Assembly: GCF_018143015.1 (NCBI RefSeq)
Contig: NC_054744.1
Span: forward strand, 4,523,059-4,587,058
DNA length: 64,000 nucleotides
Reading direction: 5' to 3'
Source: Lytechinus variegatus
Taxonomy: Eukaryota > Echinodermata > Echinoidea > Temnopleuroida > Toxopneustidae
The position numbers and the translations under genes were made by a program. The notes below the pieces were generated by a model, which ran no database searches, was not told the origin of the DNA, and was given only the letters and a program-made list of their open reading frames with translations. This document shows positions 47,180-61,000 of the stretch, in pieces (the stretch's first letter is position 1; the number at the start of each line of letters is the position of its first letter).

Positions 47180-48240
47180 CACTGATTCATTATTTTTTCA
47201 AATTGTTATCCTCTCATTTTGGATATACGTATCTTTAATTCCACTGGCTTTGATCGTTTTGATTTTTTTTGCGGTCTGGTTCTGTCTGTCTGTCTGTTCT
47301 CTCTCTGGCTTCTAATTCTCTTTCTCCCATCCTCCACTCATTTCCTGGTTGGGGATGGGCAATGGCGTAACTGCCGGGGGAGCCCCTCCCCCCCCTCCTA
47401 TAGAAAACGCAGTGTATAAAAAAAAATCAGCGGAAAAATAATACACAAAACGGAACTGTTTAAACTTTTAGACGAGTTGTTTAGAAAGTTTAAACGATTG
47501 AAAAAGTTTTAACAACTTGTTGTTAGAGTGATAGGCTTAAACAACGTATGAAAGGGCAATAGGAAATGCAGAAAAAGAGAAAGGATAAGAGAGAGAAAAG
47601 AGAAGAAAAAAAAGAGAAAAGAGAAGAAAAAAAAGAAAGGAGGAGGAAAAGGAAATTGAAAGAAAAGAGGAGAGAAACGGAAAACAGAAAGAAAGGATAA
47701 AAAAGACATCGAGAAATACTACTTTTAACCTGGATGTAAAAGAATTGTACGTCGTATCACCTACTATTTGCAATAATGTAGGAAATCCCAAAACGAACAT
47801 ACATGCTTTCTTTAAAGAATGCCACCGCTATTCACAAAGGGGAAAAACAATCGACATGATTAAATAATTTAATAAACGTTTTATTTGATTATCAAATGTG
47901 TTTTTATTCGTATTGTTTTGTTCCCTTTCCCACTGTGCATTATCACCCTTAATGGTTAAAAATGGCTAATTAGAGACGATTCTATTCCCGTATGCTAATA
48001 ACAAAATATCTCTGTTGTACCGAATATTATAAAAATATCTTCTTTTGCTCTCTCTTGATTTCTTATAGATAATGATGGAGAACTTTTGAAATGTAATTAA
48101 GTGAATTTTGATGTATATAGGGGGGGCTACATAGGTTTCAATAGACTTTATATGTGGCAGTATATGATATATTGTTCCGAATGGAGGCGAGGAGCAATAT
48201 ATCAAACTTGAACGTACACAATGATTGTGACGTATTGTGA
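47180..48240. other. Unassigned; purine tract at 47570-47700
   Basis: A hAT-like left end (CAATGGCGTAACTGCCGGGGG) lies at 47364-47385 without a matching right end. An A/G-only tract follows at 47570-47700. The rest is AT-rich. Confidence 0.4.
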
Positions 48241-48244
48241 CAAG

Positions 48245-48621
48245 AACCACAGAATCCTATTGGACAAAAGTTCGTTTCCACGGGATCGCCTTACCGTTTA
48301 TTGACACATGCGCATGTCTGTGATGTATTTAATTTCATTGTTTCGTCACGACCAAGCTTGTCTCCGCTCCTTGAAGTACTCATGCGCGTTGGGCATTGGC
48401 GCTCTCATTTGCCCAAAGTTATTGTTGCGTCACGATAAAGACGCAACTTTTTCTTGTGTTCATATCCTGCTTGGCAACCAATCTTCACAATGATATATGC
48501 AGCATACTAAGCGAACACGTTTAGCTAGCACCTTATCGAAACTTCGAAACTTAACGAAACATTGACGTTTTGAACGTTGATTTTAGTTAATCATTGTACG
48601 GAAAGCATTGTGACATTGCAG
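48245..48621 (+). promoter_or_regulatory. Putative promoter and non-coding first exon of the coiled-coil gene
   Basis: This CpG-containing patch holds NRF1-like elements (ATGCGCATGT near 48309; ATGCGCGTTGG near 48382), an inverted CCAAT box (ATTGG, 48258) and GGCAACCAATC near 48473, which combines an RFX-type half site with CCAAT. There is no TATA box. CATTGCAG|GTAAAG at 48614-48627 is a strong donor, so a 5' untranslated exon probably ends at 48621 and splices to the acceptor at 48934. The transcription start is unknown; this is inference. Confidence 0.4.
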
Positions 48622-48935
48622 GTAAAGTGAAATGTAATATATACCGGTTTTATCGTTTTTGTTGTTGAATTTTTATTTTTTTTACACATTATTTCGTCAT
48701 GAATTCTTCAAGATTGATAATGATGATGATGATGATGATGATTATGTTTATGTTTATTATCATTAATGGTTACGAAGTTTCGGATGCTGCATGCTGATGA
48801 CGAATATTGATTACATCATAGTGCATATATACTCTGGCAGTCCGTTTTTTTTTAATGCTTGCCTACTTACCAAACATTTCTACGAATTATCTTCCAGCTC
48901 ATTTTCTCATTACAAACTTTGTTTTTTTTTTCAGA

Positions 48936-49085
48936 ATGAGTGGTGTCGCTGAAAAACAGAACAAAAGCCTTCCTCCCCTACGAAGTAGAGTGAGGAAGAT
49001 GGGTGATACCAACCTACCCAATATGAAGGGACAGCTGAGTGCACGACCTGCGGATTCTTTCAAATCAAAGAAAATCCGTGGCGAA
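48936..49085 (+). CDS. Coiled-coil gene exon 1 (residues 1-50)
   Basis: ATG follows acceptor TTTTTTTTTTCAG|A directly; donor GGCGAA|GTAAGT. Basic, serine-rich N terminus (RSRVRKMG). No upstream in-frame start in this exon. Confidence 0.85.
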
Positions 49086-52000
49086 GTAAGTTAACAAATT
49101 TAAATGAAAAATTCGTTCTCTTGTTGTTTGATTCTGCAAAATAAATAACTTCATTTTAAATAATAGAATGACAGAAAATACTTAACAAATATATTCAAAA
49201 TGACAAATATAAAGGGATGATATACAAAGGGAAACAGAAAAAGAAAGGGAGAGAGAGATATTAAAATTATCAATGTTAAAGTTGATCATGGTGAATAATG
49301 ACGACGATGATGATGATGATGATGATGATGATGGCGGTGAATATGATGTGAATGATACCTCTCAACATGTTATACTCATTATTAATTCAAATCGATATAA
49401 TAATAATGATGATGATGGCGGTGGTGATGATATGAAAATGGTGATGATGATGATGATAATGATGATGATGGCGGTGGTGATGATATGAAGATAATAATTA
49501 TAGTAGTTGTGATGACGGTGGTGATGATGATAATCATTTCGCTGCTGTAACGTGACGGGTATAAGACGTACCAATCTGGTATCTGATCATTTTGTCCCAA
49601 CAGCACGTGACACTTCTGCTGAAATTCCTTCAAGAATCATTTGATCTTGAGCCTTCGACCACCCCGGCAGATACGGTCTGTAAACTAAGACTAAAGATGT
49701 CTAGTACAGACAACAAGATCAAGTGGATGACAGAACAGCTTAAGGTATAAACTATACAAGCTTGTAAAAATGAATTTAGGAAATTTTGGAATGCTTAGAA
49801 ATAGTTCAGTGGGGGTAATTTGCATTTACATGTAACATGGGATCAAACATGCTTGGTAATCAGAAGTAAATGATTTAAGTAGTTTTACACTTATTTATTT
49901 AAACATTGTTCAAACAAAAATTGTTACATCTAAACTTTTAAAATTTTATGTAAAATGTTAAATTTCCATATAGTTTTTCAGTACATTTTTAGAAAAATTG
50001 AGAAATTTCGAATAATCAATGAATAAATAAGTAGATAAATAAATTTATAAAAAAATAAACAAATAAATAAATGAATTAATGAATAAACAAACAAATAAAT
50101 TTAAATGAATGAATGAATGAATAAATAAATAAATTGAGACTTATTCTGGAATTATAATTTCTTTTGTTTTTATTCAAAGGGGAACGAGGTCCTCTTAAAG
50201 ACCTGCAAAGACATCGCTGGAGTATCCGGTCACCATTCTCCAGACGGTCTTGCTAATTACTTTAGCTCAACATGGAGCAGACAGCGCCACGTCATCAAAC
50301 AGCTTCAGAATAAAATTCAGGTAAAATAACAAAATGAAAATGTATCGTTTTTTTCTTATATTGATCATCACATTTTTTAATTTGTGTGTTTTCATCTCAG
50401 CTAGAAATTCGGTATCACGAACAAAATTGGCGTGATGTCTTGAGGGGCAAATAAGGGGGGCGGGAGAAAATCTTGAAGAAACATTTGAATTTAATGAATT
50501 TATCAATACTTCTGATCAAAATAAGGCATGATTATAAATTATTGTATTTTTAATAGTTTTTGATGCTATTATACTATCAGTATTTTACTAAACTTGGCAT
50601 TCTTTTATTGTTAACTTTTTGTTTATTTTTTATTTTTTAGGAACTGAAAGAAAATGGCCACACTCTTTCAACCGAAGACCCCAAAGAAAATCTTAAAGGG
50701 TCTGTCTTGGTAAGAGAGGTTAAAAATACTGTCAATTTACCTCTAAAGATGGATAGATAGATATTTAGATAGATAGATAGATAGAAAGAAAGAAATATAT
50801 TTAGATAGAAAGAAAGAAATAAAGAAAGAAAGAAAGAAAGAAAGAAAGAGAGATATATAGATAGGCAATGACAGATAGGAAGATAGATGGATAGATAGAT
50901 AAACAGATAGAGAGATAGATAGATAGATAGAGTGCACGCTCAAATTGAAATGTTGAATCGAACAAGGAAAAGTGCTGAAATAGGAAAACGCTATAAAGAG
51001 TGATAAATCTTCAGATTGTTTAGCGTTTTTAGAATAATTAAGAAAAAATTAAAGAGAAAACATGAATAATAAATCAAATCATTAAGATTGTTAATAAGGA
51101 TTTTTTTATCCTGTTTTAATTTTCATTATTGAAGTCGAATGATTTATTTTATGAACAGGATCTTGCTGGAGCAATGGACGTGGACACATCCAACTCAAAC
51201 ATCTCAACCATTGTCAAAGAGATGAAAGACACCTTCACATCGATGAAGAATGACGTCATCAATCTCAATGATATGGTCAAGGTCAAGAAGGAGGAGATCA
51301 AGGTATGAATATTTCTCATTTAAAGAGAGAAAGAGAGAGAGATTTAACTGTATATATTTTGATTTTTATAGCGATAACAGACATTATACTCATGATGATG
51401 TTAAATTACTATGATCATATCGTAAAAAAACGGTTAGTATGATAAATCTAGAAGATAACCGTTGTGATATTTTTCTCTTTTGGCAGAATGTCCAGAGTCT
51501 TGAGAAGACGAACTCCAATCGAATCGTCGAACTCGAGAAAGAAATGGACGATCTCAAGAAAAGGAACAACTATCTGACCCTTGACCTGGAGGTAATATAG
51601 TTTTCTTTTTGAAAGTACTTACAATATTTACGGCAGAAACAGATAATCAAAATGGAATCAATCAGATTCAGAGACTGTTTGAAAAAAAAAATCATTCTTC
51701 ATTAACAATGATGGATTAATTATCTTCTATTTCAAAATGATAGCAATCCCAAGAAAAGCTCAAGTCAGCTACCAACCTTGTCAGCGATCTGGAACACAAG
51801 ATCCGTGATCTTCAATTTGGCAACGACAGGAAAGCACTTGAAATCGAGGTGAGAATAAAGATTCTTACATAGGAGGAAAGGCTGAGCAATCTATAATAAG
51901 CTGGTGAAATGAATGATATATCTGTAACAAGTTACCCCCTCCCTCAAAAAAAAAGAAAATAAATATGGCTATTTTTCTGGTAGACCTAGGTAAAAAATTT

Positions 52001-55000
52001 GATTTAATCCTAAATGTTTGAAAATTTGACTTGTAGATGTTTTACTGTTTTTTTTTTGATTGATTGATTGCATTTATTCTTTTTCATTCCAAATTTAACA
52101 AAAGTTACAATGTAAAGCATAACACAAAAATATCATATACAGAAATGAAAAAGGGAACCCACTGGAAAGCAAAGCTTGTTAGTATGGGTTCCCTGCAATA
52201 AATAGTTAAAGTATATCTTTGATCAATGAAATTCAATTTGTAAATTAAAAAGGTTTGTACAATGAAAAGTTTATAAAAATATATGTCTGAAGTTATTATA
52301 CGGTGGTAGTAAACAATAAATGGATTGATACAGATCATTATCATTGAAATTAAATCGCCTCTATCAATTTCATTTAATTTCAAGGGTTTGCTTCAGCGCT
52401 ACGAGGAAGCCGGAGAAATTGTTTCTAACCTTCAAACAGAGCTGGATGATACAAAACAACTTAACCAGTTCCTTAATCTACAGATCAAGGTATACCTGAC
52501 ATTTCAACAACCTTAATATGCTGTATAAATGATATCTATAAAAAAAAAAGAAGAAAAGTCGAAAAGAAAACGGGAGTGGCTGTGAAACTGAGCGTTTCTA
52601 TATAGAAACAATTCACAGAATATTGTGTAATGTTATAAAACTCCAACTCCTATACTATGGCATTTAATTTGTGGAAAGTATACTAACCTGAATCTCCATA
52701 AAGAAAAACGACATATATTAAGTGAAATCAATTCTCTTTCCTTTCTGATATTTTTCAGGCATCAGAAAATGCCAAGGTAGACGATGTTGCCAGCTGGGAG
52801 CAACAAAAGAAGGAACTGGAATCACAACTTGAGGTAAAAAAAAAACCCACTTTTGTTTGGGATTCTTCTGTTTTATTTCTTTATCTTCTCTTATTCCGTG
52901 AATGTTATTTTTTTTTACTTCAGAGCCTGACTGAATTAATTCCTATCTATTCAATATCAATATGTTGTTTCATTTTTTTTATTTCCAGAGCCTGCGGACA
53001 GCTGAATTTCAGGCAAACGCCCAAGTTCTGTCTCTCAAATTGGAACTTGGTGATATGAAAGTTCAGAAAGATGGCGCACTTGAAGAGTTGCAGGTATATG
53101 TTTCAGCAATACTGATTTTATTCACTTTATATAGTATCATAATGAACTTTAGAAATATTGAATCTTAAATAAATTCTAATGAATTCAGACACATACAAAA
53201 AAAAGAAAATAAAAAAAAGAACAGGGAACTATACATATATTGTGATGAATCATTCGGATCTTATTTTCTTTTTTTTCACAATAAAGTAATTTTTAGAAAT
53301 CAATATTCAATAATAGAATATTAGAAATACATACAAATTGTTTCCAATTACGAGGCAAAAACAAGCAACAAAATTAAAGACATTAATATCACGAAATCAT
53401 AGTTTGACTTGGCTATAAATTGCTTTATTGTAATACTAATGAAAGCATAATTCTTAAATAACAGGAAATTTTAACAATTCATATTTTCATCCATCTTTAT
53501 GTGAATAGAAACTCCAAGTGAACGAACCTAAGAAAGACAATCAAATCTTGGAGCTGGAGAAAGAAATTGCCATCTTGCAGAGAGAAAAACAAGAACTGGA
53601 GACAAAATTTGAGGTATTATCAAGTAATTCAATCATTCCATGATTGAAGAGATTGAGATAGAAATAAAAAAGAGAAAGTTAGAGGTAATACGAGAGAGGC
53701 GGAGAGAAAAAGAGAAAAAAATGGAAACAGAGAGAGAGAGAGGGAGAGAGAGGAGGGAGGGGTAGAATTGAAAAACGAATAATAGAGGGAGAAAGGAGTT
53801 TGTTTAGTAATTTTTTTTTTTTTCTTTATTTATTTATTTGTTCATTTATTATTTTATTCATTTATTTTCGAATATTTAAACAGAGTGGCCTTATCAGCAT
53901 ATAAAAAACATAACAGGACATTATGAGATGCAGAAAATTCCCAGAACAAACAAAAAAGTAAAAATGCGAGAATGTTACGAGAAGATACAAATGACAAGAT
54001 AAATATATAAACATGCGAAATACAAAAATTAAAAGCTGGTCTTCCTCGGTGCTATGTTATTATTACAAAAAACATTACAAATTTATGAATGATTGTTGAA
54101 AAATAAGAATCAGTGAAAAAAATCAGTAAAATAAAATTCGACCCTAAGAGAGAGAGAGAGAAAGAAAAAAAAATAATTAGATCACCAGATTTATGATAAC
54201 CAATTATGCAATTAGATAAACGAAAATCGTAATATGGGATTTTTTTCTCAATAAACTTCAGAGCCTGAAGTCAAAGGACTCCAAGACAGACCCTCCCAAA
54301 TCTGAGTCACGTGATCACAAGACTACAGAGTTCTGTTGGAGGAGCGGCTATGACGTCACAACACCAAAGGTACGTTTACCCTAATGATTTCCATGTATAT
54401 AAAATTAAATACAATAAATAATCTGATTTTAATACAGTATCATTAATAATGAAATGTTTTAACAAAACACTGTAACTTATATGTTTTTGTGTAGGCCCAT
54501 GACCGAACAGAGAGTAAAGATGGCAGCCTTGTTTTGACTTTGGAAAGAAAGATCTCGGATCTGGAACAGGAGAAGAAAGATCTAATTTCACAACTCCAGG
54601 TACCGGTAAAATGCTTTTCTTTTGACGAGTGTAATAGATGGGTGGTTTACTTTAGTAGATTAATAATTAGAATTTAAAATTTAGGAATGCATCATGATGT
54701 ATACAATAAGTGAAATGTATGATATTGCCAGTTTCTTGATTTTTTAAAAGAATTATTATCTGTTGGTGAGAAATATAATCACCCTCTATTAAAATCAAGT
54801 TTAATTAAAAAAATTGTATCGAAATGCCAATAAGCACTTAGCATTTTTTTTCTCTTTCTTTTAAGAATCACCATGGAAACGATCAAGCCAGCAACAACAA
54901 TGTGCTGATGGAAAGAAAAGTGGTTGAGTTGCTCAGACAAAAATCAGAACTAGGTCAACAACTAAAGGTAATCATCCTAACCAATAATTACATTTATTAA

Positions 55001-58000
55001 AATTTTATTCCTCTGATTTATACAGCTCTTTTATTTTGTATGTTTTCATTAAAGATTTTTAAGCGCAAGTATCTTACTATTTTCATGTAATATTCAACTT
55101 AATATTTTCTTACTATTTTCATATGATATTCAACTTAATGACTAAGGAAATTTATTTTTCGGCAAAGAAATAGTGTTAAATCGAAAGAATCAGTAGTTTA
55201 TTATAATATGGTATTAACAAGCTGTAAATCATGACGTCATCTTTACTGATTTTTTTTCTTCTTTTTCTTGTCTCCTTTTAGCGCTTGAAGCAAGAGAAAG
55301 ACGATCTGATCTCACAGCATGAAACTAATACTAACCAGATCGAGAAAAAGAAAGAAAATTTAGCAAATCTCCTCAAGGTATATAGCTACGTTTTATTTCT
55401 TTTATGCTCATTTTACAATAGAAAATCTAGATAAATGTGAATTTGTATTTCTATATAAATGGAAAAAGAAGATGGCAATATGATTTCTATATGACCTACG
55501 TTCAAAAACAATAACACTTACAGTAACACTGCCTTACCGAAATTAGAATAACAGCAAAATTTACTACATATAGCTGAAGAAGTGTACTTATGAATTATTT
55601 TCATTTTTTTCCCTTTGTGATGAAAACTTGTTTTCAAACACCTTAAAATCATTTTATCTCGTCATACAGAGTTTGATCAATCAACGCCATGAATCAATCT
55701 CTTTGATTCAGAAATGTGCCGATCAGTATGAAACAACCGACCTCCTTCTCAGGCGTACTACGGAACGATTACAAGTAGGCAATCTTTGTTTTTAAACTCT
55801 CTAGAAAGACACGATTTGAATAAAAAACCGAATGAATTATAATAATTAGAAGAAGAACATGAAAAGAAAAATGCCCCCCAAAAAATATAAGAACGAAGAA
55901 GGTTCAATATAAATGAGGGAATAGATGAAAACAAATGAGAAATTGAATTAACTGATTAGATAAAATTAAATTACTTGTAATAAAAAAAAATAATGAACAT
56001 TAAAAAGTAAATAATTCATTGTTTTTGCACAGTCCTCACTGCGGGAGAAATCAGATCTTTTTGAAGAAAAACTCAGCCATGAAAGTAAGGTTTCTCATCT
56101 AAAATCAGAGCTAAAACATCTCGAGACAAAACTTAAGGTAAGAGCTAGTGCCAACAGTGAAGTCAAGAAAAAGTGTTCATTCTTGATAATTAATATGTAA
56201 AATTGATACATCGTTGTAATAATTACCAATGATATCCGAGCATATAGCGCTATGTCATGACATCCATATGAAAGAAAGTACGATTTGATAATTCCAAATC
56301 TTAATTTCAGGATGAAAAGGCAAAACATCGAATGACGACCATGAATATATTTCGCAAGAAGAAGATCACCAACCCAGTCGCAACCAAAGAGGTAAAATTG
56401 TTCTTAAATTCATTCGATTTTAGACAAAAAGTTTCTTTAGTCAACAGTTATAATCTATAATAGCTTATCTAAAACTTGAATTCTACTGAAGTTGGCATGT
56501 ATCGTATTATAGAAAGAAAAATGATCTTGTCTCGTCTGTAATAGGCGTCATCTGGGCTTTGCCTCATTTTTTTCATTTGAATATCAAACTCTCATACTGA
56601 TGATAAGATTTGTATTCGTTATCTTACAGTATTTTGCTATGTAAGTTGAGAATGATACTACCGGCGTTACAACATGATAAACAAAAAAAAGACAACTAAA
56701 ATGAAACCTTGATATTTTACAGGATGATGGAAAGATTACAGCCTTGACTCAAGAAATTGAGAAGCTTCAAGAAAAGATCGCTGACTTGAAAACGAAAATG
56801 GCTGAAATTTCCAAAGAACTGGAACAAAGTCATCAAGATTGTCAGGTAACTTGAATGATTATAATGTTGATAGTTATTGCCTTTATATTGTGCTTAAGAC
56901 ATGGTAACGATGCGACATTGCCGCGACCTCTCCGGCACTTTTACAGATAACCTTATAATTGCTTGTCAAGATTTTAATTCATGAAGTAATATAAAATCGG
57001 TATTAATCATTTTGTCAACCAACCAACCTACCAATCAATCGATTGATATTGACTTCGTTTGGTCTTTCCTTTTCAAACCACATGTTTATTTCGTTTCCTT
57101 TTTCTTCCCTTAAAAGGATATATGTTCATTCACACTTTCCTCATGAATATTCATCATCGAAATCACGTGATTGTAATTTTCATTTTTCGGTTTTGTTGTT
57201 TTTAATAGAAGGCAGAGGAAAAGTTCGCCAGGGCATCTGAACAGCGCCAGGAATTAGAAAATCGTTTGGAGATCATAAACGAAGAAAAGGGCAAACTTTC
57301 TTCTCAACTCGAAAACATCCAGGAGGAAAATAAGGTTAGTTCAAACACAACTGAAATCTAATGATAATGATGGTTGAAAAGAAAAATGAGTTTGGATTAT
57401 TCTTTCCTCCTTTTTTTCTTTCTTCCTTCCTTTCCTCCCTCCTTTCTTCATTCCTTTCTTTTTTTCTTTTTCTTTTCTTTTCCTTTCTTTCTTTCTTTCT
57501 TTCCTTCTTTCTTTCTTTCTTTCTTTTTTCTTTCTTTTTTCTTTCTTTCTTTCTTTCAGTATCAATCATCACAGGAAAGTTTATATCTTTGGCCTTTTCC
57601 CATGCATATTGTCTTTCTCCTACACTATAATGTTTATAAATGTTAAACAAATGATTTCAACAATCAATTGGTCACCTTTATTCTATACTTAATTCCAATT
57701 TTAATAATAGGAACTAACTGATCAGTTGTTCACTCTGAATGAAGAGAAAATTGAGCTCCAATCTAATTCTGATTGTCTGGAAGAAGAGAAAAACGATCTA
57801 TCTACCCAGCTCAGTGAGGCTCGCAAACAATATCAGGTATTTTAATATTGAAGTGTTTTTGTCTTATGACAGCCCATGAAATGGAAGAACCAGTCCTTAT
57901 ACATTTTACAAATTCTTTCTGAATTTAAAAGATATTGGACAGTTAAAAAAAAATCCATTATATTACTGTGACTGACAATTTCATATAATAATGTAATTAT

Positions 58001-61000
58001 TGTTATAGAAATACTACTGATATTCTCGTTTTTGTGAAAAGCCTACCAGTAATATAAATTAAGTTTGCAATTTGATTAAAGTATTACATTTAAAGTATCT
58101 CAAGACAAAATTCGATTTTCTATCTATCCTTTTCAAATATTGTATTGCTATGTAGATAAAATGAGATATATTGAAATCTTTATTGATAGGATTTGGAAGA
58201 AGGATTTGCGGCTGTATACGCAGAGAAGAAACAACTTCAGGTTCTTAATGTTAGTTTGGAGAAGGAAAGAAACAACCTGCTAGCTAAGATCAATGAAAAC
58301 CATCATCAGGTAATTTATAAGAAGAATATACCGAAACATTACGTTAACACAATCCCACTGATTTATGTAATTAAAAAATATTTGAACAACATATATAAAG
58401 CCTGTTTGCGATGAAAGAAAATTGTCAACACTAACTTTCTTAATTACAAACGAAACGGTCAGTGAATAACACAAACTGCAAATAAATAAAGTACGGTAAT
58501 CATAGAAGGGTATGAAATATATCTAAAATCATATCTAACATAAATCTACAGAAAAAATGTGTTTCTGTGAAGAACACTAAATCCATATTCAACGATGTTT
58601 CAATAACCTTTCTTGAATATCAACCATCATGTATACATGCATAGGCCTATACCTGGAAATAAATTGATTTATATATTCTAAGGGTCGAGAGCATAGTTTG
58701 TCAGATGAGGGTCAAGATCTAGAATGGGACCAAGAGATAGATCTAGACCAGGATCCAATTCAGGACTTCGCGGAGGATGACAACCAAGAACTAGAATGGG
58801 ACCAAGAGATTCCAGTCCAGAAACCAAAGCCTTGTTTCACTGAGGAGAACCAGGATCTAGAATGGGAACAAGAAATACAATCTGTCCAGAGCAAATCGTA
58901 CCAACCTCCCTCTAGTAGTTTTGAAGTAGAAAAACACGGACCGAAATTCGAACTCAGGAAGAGCCCTCAACATTGTCAGGTACGAGTTATTATTTTTTCT
59001 GTATGAGGTTGCTCTAGGATATGTTTGTTTTAAAATTGAAATCCAAATCGAACCATAGAGCAATATTAATATTTTCGTGAACGAACGGAACACGTAGATG
59101 AATTGTATACCGGATTATTTATGATACTTTTGAAATGAACATTTATTCAGGTTGATCTTCATGACTGCATGAGATTAAAAAAATACTTTATGATTTTGTT
59201 ATATCCTGTAGGTGCTTGACAAAACATTCCAGAGAAAGAAAACCATCAAGAAACAGTCTAGCAATCAGACAGAGAATGGAGACGGTCTCTCAGCTAAACT
59301 TCAGGAGGCTAACAACAAATATCAGGTGATTACTTGAGAAAATTAGTGAATGAAACCAGAAGAGGCGTTTATTGCCCAAAATATAAATTATTATAACATT
59401 TTGGACGTAATCAAGTAATATCATTATTGAAAGAAAAACTGGAATGTAATCAATTATTTTTTAAAGGATGCATAATGCTAGTATTGGTTCTAAAACTGCT
59501 CTAAATGATTAATCATGATTTCAAAAATCTTCTCTGTCTGTTTGTCTTAAATTCACCAATTTTGCTATGGGTTTGCCCCTAGGAGCTGGAGCAAGAATGC
59601 GAACTGTTGCTAGGTGAGAAGCTCGAGTTTCAAGCTCTAGCAGACAGCTTAGCTGAAGATAATTACAAGCTATCATCTCAGATTGGACAAGAATACGAGG
59701 AAAGACGTGTAAGTAACCAAATCACAAAAACTCCGGTGTTGATTTAACACCAGCCCGGAATCTATATCTGTCCACACCATTGAGACAACACCAGTTTGGA
59801 ATCAAACCGATGCTGTTTTAATACTAAATGGTGTTGTATAGACACCTATCTGGAACGAAACTGGTGTTGCTTAAAGGTCAAGTCCACCTCAGAAAAATGT
59901 TGATTTGAATCAATAGAGAAAAATCAGACAAGCACAATGCTGAAGATTTCATCAAAATCGGATGTAAGATAAGAAAGTTATGACATTTCAAAGTTTCGCT
60001 TATTTTTAACAAAATAGTTATATGAACGAGCCAGTTACATCCAAATGAGAGAGTTGATGATGTCACTCACTCACTATTTTGTTTTTTATTGTTTGAATTA
60101 TACAATATTTCAATTTTTACGAATTTGACGATTGGGACCTCCTTGCCTGAAGCACAAAATGTTAAAATAATGGAATTCCACGTGTTCAGGGAGGAATGAA
60201 AATTCATTTCACATGACAATGACGAGAAAATCAAAATATTTCATATTTCAAACTATAAAAAAAAAGAAATAGTGAATGAATGACATCATCGACTCTCTCA
60301 TTTGGATGTAGCTGGCTCGTTCATATAACTGTTTTTGTGAAATGAAGCGATTAACTTTGAAATGTCATAACTTTCTTATTTTACATCCGATTTTGATGAA
60401 TTTTTCAGTGTTATGCTTGTTGAATTTTTCTCTTTTTATTCAAATCAAGTTTTTGTTGGGGTGGACTTGTCCTTTAACACTTTTTTGGTGTGGATATATA
60501 TATAGATTCCGGGCTGGTGTTAAATCAACACCAGAGTTTTTGCAGTGTAGTTTGTTTCGATAGATGGATGAAACCTCTTATATTTAACAATTACAATAAA
60601 TTATGATGAATAAATAATTTATTATCGAGTTCATAACATATCAGTACTTCCATGACTTCAATCGACGTGTAAATCACCAGTCGACCTTTATCAATTTTTA
60701 TCACTGTATAAAAATAGAGTAACTAATAAGGTCACAACTTAATATATGCACCCTTATGCTAACTGGAATGAAATCTTCCAGCTTTTAAAAGGAAAATTCA
60801 TATGTGGATGAAGTTCATATCTCATTTATTTTAACAGAATCTAGAAGACAAACTGAATTGTTTAGAGGAAGAAGCTGACCACCAAGAACTTTCTACAAAT
60901 TTGAAAGAAGAAAATTCCATCCTTTCCACCTCACTCGAGTCTGTGCAAAATCAATGCAAGGTATGTAAAACATGGAATAGTAATTATTAGAAAAATCATG

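Noticed and set aside
58713-58877. LC3-interacting (LIR) reading of the LEWDQEI motifs
   Set aside because: An LIR needs an aliphatic residue three positions after the aromatic. Here W+3 is Glu and Ile is at W+4.
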